Shown here piece after piece: positions 48,965-56,901 of a DNA stretch of 64,000 nt (within the stretch, counting starts at the first letter, position 1; every line of letters begins with the position of its first letter). This DNA is from Sediminibacterium sp. GTDB taxonomy: Bacteria > Bacteroidota > Bacteroidia > Chitinophagales > Chitinophagaceae. A model generated the notes under the pieces. That model searched no databases. It saw only the letters and a list, made by a program, of their open reading frames with translations, and was not told the origin of the DNA. The stretch spans positions 421,865 through 485,864 of the forward strand of contig NZ_JAUYTR010000016.1 in NCBI RefSeq assembly GCF_030695065.1. The letters run 5' to 3'. The translations under genes and the position numbers were made by a program.

Positions 48965-51523
48965 TTAAAAATCAAACCTAAATCTTGTTCTAATCCCATA
49001 AGGTGATATGCCCGGATTGTCTAAATAACTCAATCTTTTTACAAAGTCTACCCTTAAAATATTCAATATATTTTCTACACCAACACTTGTTTCTATATAT
49101 GGCTTCGCCGGATCTAAGGCAAAAGTTGAAGTAACCCCATTAATAGTTGGATAGGCAAACAAGGAAGGATTCAACACTGGATTGTTTTCATTTCTTACCC
49201 CCCCATATAAAATTTTAAAAGAAGCAACTTCTCTAAATTTCAACTTTTTTAATAATGGAATTCTATTAAAAACTATACCCATAAAATGCTGAACCCATGT
49301 AAATGATGCATAGCGATCACTTACAAATTCTAAGAAATTCATCATATTGTAAGAGTTCAACTGATAGGCAAAAGTTTGGTTGGCTCTATGCACCGTTAAC
49401 AAAGGAAAAGGAACTTGACCAAATGTATAACCGCCTTCTAATGTAGCATCTGCATAACCCAATCTGCCCATGTAATTACGCTTCTCTATTCTTAAATCAA
49501 GTTTTTGGTAATTGTATTGTCCACCCAAAAATCCTTTAACACCAGCAGCGGCACTTAATGTAAAAATGGGGTATTTTGTAAAAATGGGTATACGATAAAT
49601 TTTACCCTGATAGAATTTTTCATTGGGCGCCCATCTTACTTGAGCATTTAACTCTGTAGTAATTACATTTTGAATGTTTTCAGGAATACCATTATTGCTT
49701 TTAGTATAAGTCAAAATTCCTGCAGGTTGTTGATGCCAATTTTTAAGCCCAATACTATAAGAAAATCTGCTCTTGAATTCTTTTACAAATTCAGCCTGAT
49801 AAATATTGTTATACAACCAACGTTCATTATTTCCTCTTTTAAATGAAAGTAGGAAGTTGTCTTCTTGTACAAACTCTAAATCTTGACCAGGAATCTTGGT
49901 ATCACTTTGGGCACTAATCCTGATATAATTCATTGGAAAAGTATAGATAGACTTATTATTGAGTGAATAAGTTGCACTTAAAAAACCTTTCCATTGTTTA
50001 TCATTAAAACCATATGCACCATATGTTTCAAAATACAAACGCTTACTCATTGCCGGGGTAGTTCTACCGCCAACACGCAAACGGAATCCTTCTACTGGAT
50101 TAAAACTATAGAAAGTATTTACTGGTCCAATTTCTACAGGTCCTAAATTTCCGTAACCAGCAAATAATAAAGTAAACAATGCCATGGTTCTTCTAAATGA
50201 AGGCATTTTTTCTAAACTATCAATATTGCTGTAAACTTTAGATTCAGGAACAGTCAAAGGGTTATGTCTTTTAGCTATCCAAAAACTATCAGGCATTTTT
50301 GTAATTACTTCGTCATTTCTAACTATTGAAGGGCCTTGATATAAACTATCCGGCCGTTTATTGTTGGTTGTAAATCCTTTGTATGAAACAGTACGTTCCC
50401 CAAAAAAACCACCACTAGTACTGCTTTTACTTAAACCCATATCTGCCATCAGATTACTCTTAACTAAATGATAGCGTTTATCTTCTCCCCTTTCAAAATC
50501 TAAATCAGCATACAATTCTTTGACCCAATTGATATTTGCATTTCTGCTGATAAACATATTAATTTTCTGGACAGCATAATTTCCATCTAAAGTGATGTAC
50601 ATATTACCTCTAAAAAGTAAGTCATTCGTGTTACGTGGAGTAAAATACATTTTCACCAACTTGGTTCCATACTCATCTGTAATGGTATCCCGTATATAAT
50701 ACATATAGAAAGTTGGAGCGGCATTAGCGATGGGGCTCAAAAATTGATAAGCGAATATGGGAATATTATTTTCATAGATATCAATGTTTTCGTATAAACG
50801 ATTTAATAAAGAACTTAACCCTTCATTATCAATATAGCTTCCGTAGTTAACTTTTTTCTCCCCTAAAATAAAAGACTTAGTTGCAGAAGGGTCTTTTCGC
50901 AAATATTGTTTTGAAAGACGCTCCTCCATATAAATAGGCATCAAAATTTTGCCATTCAATTTAGAACTATCTCTGTTTTCAAATAAGAAATTATACTTTT
51001 TAAGAAATTTAGAATTAGTGACTTTATCGTTTGAATTACTTAATGCGGCCTGAATTTTTTCGTATTGTTCATATTCCACGTAATCATAACTGGCTGTTCT
51101 ATTATTTTCTCTATTTTCAATAACATTACGAATCAACTCAACAGCTGGATTGTCTTTGTTTCTATATTTAGCTCGTTTATTTGTACTAACTGTTACATTA
51201 GTTAGTAGCGCAGGATCTGGGCCTAATTCAATATTTATTTCCTGCATTTTGTACCTACCAACGGTAAATTGTACTTGCCTAAAACCTACCGATGACACTA
51301 CAACTTTATTGATGGACGTATTGGTAATAATCATATAGCGGCCTAAGCTATCTGTAACCACTCCTCTACCTTTTAAAAAAAACACACTAACCCCTTGTAA
51401 AGGACGTTTGGTGAGTGAGTCAACTACAATCCCCTTAACAACCGTTTCTTGTGCACTGATTGTGGTTATAAATAGCATCATTAATAATGAAGCAAATATT
51501 TTAAAACCTATTTTGTCTTTCAT
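48965..51523 (-). CDS. DUF5686 / carboxypeptidase-regulatory-like outer-membrane protein
   Basis: 852 aa; signal peptide; VVKGIVVDSLTKRPLQGVSVFFLKGRGVVTDSLGRYMI; beta-barrel-like C-terminus ending RTRFRFDF. Confidence 0.85.
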   Translation of the reverse strand: MKDKIGFKIFASLLMMLFITTISAQETVVKGIVVDSLTKRPLQGVSVFFLKGRGVVTDSLGRYMIITNTSINKVVVSSVGFRQVQFTVGRYKMQEINIELGPDPALLTNVTVSTNKRAKYRNKDNPAVELIRNVIENRENNRTASYDYVEYEQYEKIQAALSNSNDKVTNSKFLKKYNFLFENRDSSKLNGKILMPIYMEERLSKQYLRKDPSATKSFILGEKKVNYGSYIDNEGLSSLLNRLYENIDIYENNIPIFAYQFLSPIANAAPTFYMYYIRDTITDEYGTKLVKMYFTPRNTNDLLFRGNMYITLDGNYAVQKINMFISRNANINWVKELYADLDFERGEDKRYHLVKSNLMADMGLSKSSTSGGFFGERTVSYKGFTTNNKRPDSLYQGPSIVRNDEVITKMPDSFWIAKRHNPLTVPESKVYSNIDSLEKMPSFRRTMALFTLLFAGYGNLGPVEIGPVNTFYSFNPVEGFRLRVGGRTTPAMSKRLYFETYGAYGFNDKQWKGFLSATYSLNNKSIYTFPMNYIRISAQSDTKIPGQDLEFVQEDNFLLSFKRGNNERWLYNNIYQAEFVKEFKSRFSYSIGLKNWHQQPAGILTYTKSNNGIPENIQNVITTELNAQVRWAPNEKFYQGKIYRIPIFTKYPIFTLSAAAGVKGFLGGQYNYQKLDLRIEKRNYMGRLGYADATLEGGYTFGQVPFPLLTVHRANQTFAYQLNSYNMMNFLEFVSDRYASFTWVQHFMGIVFNRIPLLKKLKFREVASFKILYGGVRNENNPVLNPSLFAYPTINGVTSTFALDPAKPYIETSVGVENILNILRVDFVKRLSYLDNPGISPYGIRTRFRFDF

Positions 51524-51532
51524 AGACCCTAT

Positions 51533-51910
51533 TTATTTAAAAACGTATTTACCTTGTAATAAGTAATTGTAAAAAAAACCTACTAAAAGGGATATTAATA
51601 TTTTAGAAAAAATATAATTGGCATGAATTAAGTTGATCATAAATGCCATACCGACTATATTCAAAAAAAAACTACCAATCCAAACCAATAAATAGCGAAA
51701 TGCTTGTTTAGGAATTGGAGATGATCCTGCTTTAAATACCCAATTCCTACCCAACAAAAAATTTACTACCCCACCAGTAATTGTACCAATAGCAGCAGCA
51801 ACAATTGCCAACAAATGAATTACTTCAACCAAAAAAACAGTTACAGCAAAGTCAGTAGCAGATGCAATAAGCGATGAAGCTTGGGCTTTTATGAAAACAG
51901 GCTTTACCAT
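51533..51910 (-). CDS. GtrA family membrane protein
   Basis: 125 aa; four TM helices; FVKAQASSLIASATDFAVTVFLVE...GGVVNFLLGRNWVF. Confidence 0.85.
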   Translation of the reverse strand: MVKPVFIKAQASSLIASATDFAVTVFLVEVIHLLAIVAAAIGTITGGVVNFLLGRNWVFKAGSSPIPKQAFRYLLVWIGSFFLNIVGMAFMINLIHANYIFSKILISLLVGFFYNYLLQGKYVFK

Positions 51911-52356
51911 ATATTAAAGTAGATTAATAATTGTAAAACAACATTGCTATAGATGCCAGCTAATACATCGTCACCCATTACACCCCAACCCTTTGGCCAA
52001 TTTTCTAGCTTATGAATTAATAATGGCTTTGTAATGTCAAAAAATCGAAACAAGATTAAAGCCACTAGTAGATTTACTTCAGTGATAGGAACAAACAATA
52101 AAGAAATCATCATCCCAGCAACTTCATCAATAACCACTTTGCTGCTGTCTTTACCCCAACTAGCTTCTACTTGATTAGCACCCCATACACCATATAGTGT
52201 AACTAGTATTGTTATTAGAATAGTAAGCAAAGAATTGGGCTCGGCTATTGCAACAAACCATATAAAGCATGTTGCAATAGCTGCCACGGTTCCGCCCCCC
52301 TTTGAGATAAATCCAATCCCAAAAAAGCTGGTCAGTATTTGGTGTAATTTTATCAT
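51904..52356 (-). CDS. Phosphatidylglycerophosphatase A-like (possible phosphatidylinositol-phosphate phosphatase)
   Basis: GTVAAIATCFIWF, DSSKVVIDEVAGMMISLLF, FDITKPLLIHKLENWPKGWGVMGDDVLAGIYSN. Confidence 0.9.
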   Translation of the reverse strand: MIKLHQILTSFFGIGFISKGGGTVAAIATCFIWFVAIAEPNSLLTILITILVTLYGVWGANQVEASWGKDSSKVVIDEVAGMMISLLFVPITEVNLLVALILFRFFDITKPLLIHKLENWPKGWGVMGDDVLAGIYSNVVLQLLIYFNIW

Positions 52357-53678
52357 AGAGCTTCCACAACATCTTGGTAATAATCTAGTCCAAGATGTGT
52401 GATTAAATCTTCACCCATAATATGACGCAAAGTATTTTGCAACTTAATAAGTTGTTTGAATATATCATGCTCTGGTCTTAACCCTGGTAATGTTTGTGGA
52501 GACTTAAAGTAGAAAGATAACCACTCTTGTATTCCACTCATATTCGAACGCTTAGCTAAGTCCATAAACAAAGCAAGATCTAATACAATTGGAGCAGCTA
52601 AAATAGAATCGCGACACAAGAAGTTGATCTTGATTTGCATGGAATAACCCAACCAACCAAAAATATCAATATTATCCCAACTCTCTTTATTGTCACCATG
52701 AGGAGGGTAATAGTTAATTCTAACTTTATGGTATAAATCTCCATATAAAGCAGGATTAATTTCAGGTTGTAATATATCTTCTAATACACTTAGTTTAGAT
52801 ACTTCTTTAGTTTTGAAATTATCTGGATCATCTAATACTAAACCATCTCTATTGCCTAAAATATTAGTGGAAAACCACCCTCTAATTCCTAAAGCTCTTG
52901 CATGTAAACCAGGAGCTAAAACGGTCTTCATTAAAGTTTGGCCAGTTTTAAAGTCTTTGCCTGCAATGGGAGTTTGGGTTTGTTTTGCCAATTCCTCTAA
53001 AGCAGGTATATCAACTGTTAAGTTGGGCGCACCATTAGCAAATGGTATACCTAACTTAAGAGAAGCGTAAGCATAAATCATACTTGGAGCAATAGCGGGG
53101 TCACTATTATGTAAACCAGCTTCAAAAGCTTCAAGTGTTTCATGAACAGCAGAAGTTTCAATATATTTCTCAGTTGAACCACACCATACAATCACCACTC
53201 TTGAGCATCCATTGTCTTTTTTGAACTGCTCTATATCATTAATTACTTGCTCTGCAAGATCGTATTTAGACTTCCCTTCTTTTATATGAGTACCATCTAA
53301 ATTCTTTACATACTCACGATCAAAAACAGCTTTCATTGGCTTAATTGCTTCCAATTCTGGCTTAACTGCGTGCAACAACATTGGCTCTAATACTTTTGCG
53401 TTTGCAGCAGCTTCAAAAACATTGTCTGCATAGACATCCCATCCACCAAAAACGATATCCGTTAAATTTGCCAAAGGCACAAAGTCTTTAATTAAGGGAT
53501 AACGATTCTCTGTTCTTTTCCCAAGACGAATATTTCCCATTTGGGTTAAAGCACCAACTGGCTGAGATAAGCCTTTATTTACTGCAATTACACCAGCTAT
53601 CATGGTTGTACCTACGGCACCTAAACCAGGAATCAAGATGCCCAATTTCCCTTCTGCAGGGGCGATGTTTTGTTTCAT
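52353..53678 (-). CDS. ino1: Myo-inositol-1-phosphate synthase
   Basis: GLGAVGTTMIAGV, IVIWCGSTEKYIE, GKDFKTGQTLMKTVLAPGL, ILGNRDGLVLDDPDNFKTKEVSK. Confidence 0.95.
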   Translation of the reverse strand: MKQNIAPAEGKLGILIPGLGAVGTTMIAGVIAVNKGLSQPVGALTQMGNIRLGKRTENRYPLIKDFVPLANLTDIVFGGWDVYADNVFEAAANAKVLEPMLLHAVKPELEAIKPMKAVFDREYVKNLDGTHIKEGKSKYDLAEQVINDIEQFKKDNGCSRVVIVWCGSTEKYIETSAVHETLEAFEAGLHNSDPAIAPSMIYAYASLKLGIPFANGAPNLTVDIPALEELAKQTQTPIAGKDFKTGQTLMKTVLAPGLHARALGIRGWFSTNILGNRDGLVLDDPDNFKTKEVSKLSVLEDILQPEINPALYGDLYHKVRINYYPPHGDNKESWDNIDIFGWLGYSMQIKINFLCRDSILAAPIVLDLALFMDLAKRSNMSGIQEWLSFYFKSPQTLPGLRPEHDIFKQLIKLQNTLRHIMGEDLITHLGLDYYQDVVEAL

Positions 53679-53701
53679 ATTCTGTGTTCTTTTATATTGT
53701 A

Positions 53702-54289
53702 CTATTTATTCTTTAATCCATTTACCATCAGATTAGAAATTGCACCAATTCGATGCTCCAATCCAATCAATTTATCATTAAAAAAATCACGCTCGATGCC
53801 TCTGATACTACTAACCACTACAGAGGGTAATAAATCCATCTCCTGTTCAAGCGCTTTATTAAACTCACCGCTGTTGATGCCGAATTCTAAAATGGACTTA
53901 ATCAGGTTGATTTCCTTTTGAGAATATTCATTAAACAAACCTTTCGCGCATGAAGCGTGTTCAACAAAATCACCACATACCAAGCGATATAAGTTCAACA
54001 TATTGCTAAGCACCTTAATTCTAGTGACAGCAAAAATCTTTAATTTTTCTTCGGCAGAATGGACTGTTTCAACGGCAAATTGGGTTTGAATAAAAACCTC
54101 TTGAAGTTCTTTTTGGAGTACTTCCTCAAAAATTTGCTCCTTACTTTGATAATAATAATAAAGGGTGCTTTTACCCTTGCCTAAAGCTTTGGCAATATCT
54201 TCCATAGTGGTTTTCTTAAGACCATAGGTTTGGAATAGCTTCTGTGCCTCCCGAATAATGTCTTCTTTGAAAATCTCTTCTTTTACCAT
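53702..54289 (-). CDS. TetR/AcrR family transcriptional regulator
   Basis: IIREAQKLFQTYGLKKTTMEDIAKALGKGKSTLYYYYQSKEQIF. Confidence 0.95.
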   Translation of the reverse strand: MVKEEIFKEDIIREAQKLFQTYGLKKTTMEDIAKALGKGKSTLYYYYQSKEQIFEEVLQKELQEVFIQTQFAVETVHSAEEKLKIFAVTRIKVLSNMLNLYRLVCGDFVEHASCAKGLFNEYSQKEINLIKSILEFGINSGEFNKALEQEMDLLPSVVVSSIRGIERDFFNDKLIGLEHRIGAISNLMVNGLKNK

Positions 54290-54394
54290 AAACTTTTAGA
54301 CCAAAATGGTTTTATGGTCCAAAATTACTACAATTCCGTGGAAACAACCTCTTAAGAAAAACTTAATATTAGATTTTACAATAAAATGACGAAT

Positions 54395-54430
54395 AAAAAA
54401 AGCCACCATAACAGTTGTTACAGTGGCTTT
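54395..54430 (-). terminator. Intrinsic terminator of tRNA-Arg
   Basis: Minus strand AGCCACTGTAAC-AACT-GTTATGGTGGCT followed by TTTTTTTATT. Confidence 0.8.
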
Positions 54431-54433
54431 GAG

Positions 54434-54507
54434 TGACCGCGTTAGGATTCAAACCTAAAACCTTCTGATCCGTAGTCAGATGCTCTATTCAGTTGAGCTA
54501 CGCAGCC
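54434..54507 (-). tRNA. tRNA-Arg (ACG)
   Basis: 74-nt cloverleaf GGCTGCGTAGCTCAACTGAATAGAGCATCTGACTACGGATCAGAAGGTTTTAGGTTTGAATCCTAACGCGGTCA; anticodon loop CTACGGA. Confidence 0.95.
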
Positions 54508-54570
54508 ATACCCCTAAGGGGCTGCAAATATAATCCAAACATTAATATTCTCAAAATAAGTTGTAGACTT

Positions 54571-56319
54571 TTACTCAACTATCCATTCTTTTCTAATTAA
54601 ATCTCCGTTTTGCTTCACGCCTTCTATAATTATTCGATGCTTTTTGCTTCTATCATTATTATAATAAATAATTCGTTGATCAGGGCTATCATGATTCAAA
54701 TGTATAGTTGGTACCCATAAAAGAGTTTTGCGTTTATCTATAACAGCTCTCTTTTTTTCAGAAGAATAATCAGGCGATAAATAAGGAAAAGGGTTAGTAT
54801 AACCTTGCAGCATAAATCTAGTAAGCTTAGATTTTTTAGGAACATAATCTGCTTCATCTCCTTGCTTTGTGTAAACAGCAATAGCACCATTGGGTGCCCC
54901 CATTCCAGCACCCAGAAATGGAGGCCTAAAAACTTTGATATAGGCAATATCAGCCATTGGCAACTGCAATAACGCATCCACTGAAACAGGAACTTGATTC
55001 AGAAAAAACTTAATCTGATCTTGGTTTGACCTCCAAGAAAACTTAGGGGTGCCAAATATTCCCGACTCTTCTTCTTTTCGTCCAGCGGTTACAGCAGAGT
55101 CAATTGCCTGGGTAGATGTAGCACTTTGAAAAAATATTTGCAACCCAGGCACTTTCCCTTGCAAAAAATGAAATAAGGTAGGAAATGATCGTACGTTCGG
55201 TAACATCATGTTAAAATCTATTGCATCGCCCCCTTTAAAAAGTCCTGTAGCATATTTGTCTTCAAGTAGCTCAAGTGCAGATTTGGATTTGGCATAAACC
55301 ACCACTTCATTCTCATCTTGCTTTTGATAATTCGTCCAGCTTGCTTGTTTTACCCTAGGATAAAATACAGGTAAGGAATCCAAAAAATTAAATGCATATA
55401 AAGGGGCTGTTTTAAATAAGCCTAATTGTTGGTAAGACAATTCAATCTTTTGGTTTCGCTTCCCTCTATAATCCAATTGCAAAGACAATTGTGCAGAATC
55501 AGTAAATATTAACCTATCAATTGAAAAACTGCCATCTGAAGCTAATGGCACTTGATCTATTATAGGCATTTGCCCTCTTTTAAATAATGAAAAAACCAAG
55601 TTCGCATTCTCGGAATTCAAATCAGCTAATTTAAGTTGACCTCTCACTTGAACAAAAGCATCATAGTAATCTGACTTGGGATGTTGACTAGTTAAGTTGG
55701 GACTTTTAAAATGTTGAAGAATGTTGTACATAGGTGGTTCAAAACTTTCCTCTTCAGTAATAGAAAGGGATAAATTCATAAAATCCTTCCCCTTATTTTC
55801 TATAAGCCATTCATTTCTTCCTTTAGTACTAAATGATGAAAACACTTTTTTTACCGTGATTGCTTCATCAGATTGCAACTTTACTGAATTCGAGTTAATA
55901 CTCTCTGGAATTTGCTTTTGACTGAAATTAGATTTTTGGTTTACAAAAATAATTTGATCAGAAAACTGATAATTGGGTAATAGCTTTAAATTCTCTAGTG
56001 TGTACATTCGCATACGCAAAAAAGCAAATGGATAATCAACTGGAATTTCAAAACTAGCTTCAGCTCCGCCAAATTTGGTAAGATATATTTGATGAACCAA
56101 CAAAGTTCCTTCGGCTGTATACCAGTCAACATAAATATTCAATGGCTGCATATGCAAGCCTTTGGAAGATCGAACATAAATTTTACTATAGATACGTTCC
56201 TTTATATTAAAAATGGATTGATTATGCTGTGCATATAATGCAACTGGCAAATTTAATTGGGCTTCAGCAGATAATATAAAGCATAAAAAAATGGAAGTAT
56301 ATAATAATTTAAAAGACAT
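54571..56319 (-). CDS. Secreted MG2-like/TonB-plug-like protein without beta-barrel
   Basis: Signal peptide; FLQGKVPGLQIF..., DIAYIKVFRPPFLGAGMGAPNGAIAVYTKQG (plug-like) close to the C-terminus. Confidence 0.7.
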   Translation of the reverse strand: MSFKLLYTSIFLCFILSAEAQLNLPVALYAQHNQSIFNIKERIYSKIYVRSSKGLHMQPLNIYVDWYTAEGTLLVHQIYLTKFGGAEASFEIPVDYPFAFLRMRMYTLENLKLLPNYQFSDQIIFVNQKSNFSQKQIPESINSNSVKLQSDEAITVKKVFSSFSTKGRNEWLIENKGKDFMNLSLSITEEESFEPPMYNILQHFKSPNLTSQHPKSDYYDAFVQVRGQLKLADLNSENANLVFSLFKRGQMPIIDQVPLASDGSFSIDRLIFTDSAQLSLQLDYRGKRNQKIELSYQQLGLFKTAPLYAFNFLDSLPVFYPRVKQASWTNYQKQDENEVVVYAKSKSALELLEDKYATGLFKGGDAIDFNMMLPNVRSFPTLFHFLQGKVPGLQIFFQSATSTQAIDSAVTAGRKEEESGIFGTPKFSWRSNQDQIKFFLNQVPVSVDALLQLPMADIAYIKVFRPPFLGAGMGAPNGAIAVYTKQGDEADYVPKKSKLTRFMLQGYTNPFPYLSPDYSSEKKRAVIDKRKTLLWVPTIHLNHDSPDQRIIYYNNDRSKKHRIIIEGVKQNGDLIRKEWIVE

Positions 56320-56327
56320 AATAATAT

Positions 56328-56858
56328 TTATGACGGAACAAATCGAAAGCTCGTTTTGTTACCGTAATTATCGAACCCGTAAAATAAAACATACTCAAGT
56401 TTAGGATTAAAATCACTTCGACCCTCTTTCATTTTAAGGAACATTCGAGTTAAAATTATTGTTTGATTATTTACAGTTGTTTCAACAAATGCCTTACCAT
56501 CCTGCCCTATTTTCATTATTAATTGAAAGCCTGAATAAGCAACCAACTTTAGCTTATAAATATTCTGCGAAATTTTAGACGCCTCTATTCCATAAGCCAA
56601 TTTACGCTGAAAAGTTGTTAATGATTTTTTTATTCCACCTTCAGTGTATACTATTCTATATATATTAACCGGCTCTTTTTCGTTTAAATAATTGGGAAGT
56701 AAAAAATTAGCATCATATACATAGGTATTGAAATTTTTACTATGCTGAATATAAAATAATCTATTCTCCGTTAATGGAGGTGTAGGATAGTTATCTTGAG
56801 CGAATAAATTAAACATTAAAAAAAAAGCAGAAAAAATTAAAAAGAATCTCATTAACAA
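56328..56858 (-). CDS. DUF4833-like secreted protein (paralogue of 47590-48165)
   Basis: NRLFYIQHSKNFNTYVYDAN...EPVNIYRIVYTEGGIKKSLTTFQRKLAYG aligns by eye with the first copy. Confidence 0.7.
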   Translation of the reverse strand: MLMRFFLIFSAFFLMFNLFAQDNYPTPPLTENRLFYIQHSKNFNTYVYDANFLLPNYLNEKEPVNIYRIVYTEGGIKKSLTTFQRKLAYGIEASKISQNIYKLKLVAYSGFQLIMKIGQDGKAFVETTVNNQTIILTRMFLKMKEGRSDFNPKLEYVLFYGFDNYGNKTSFRFVPS

Positions 56859-56901
56859 TTTTTGTTTTGTTAAGTTACGAAAATGGTAGATTCTTTGAGC
56901 T

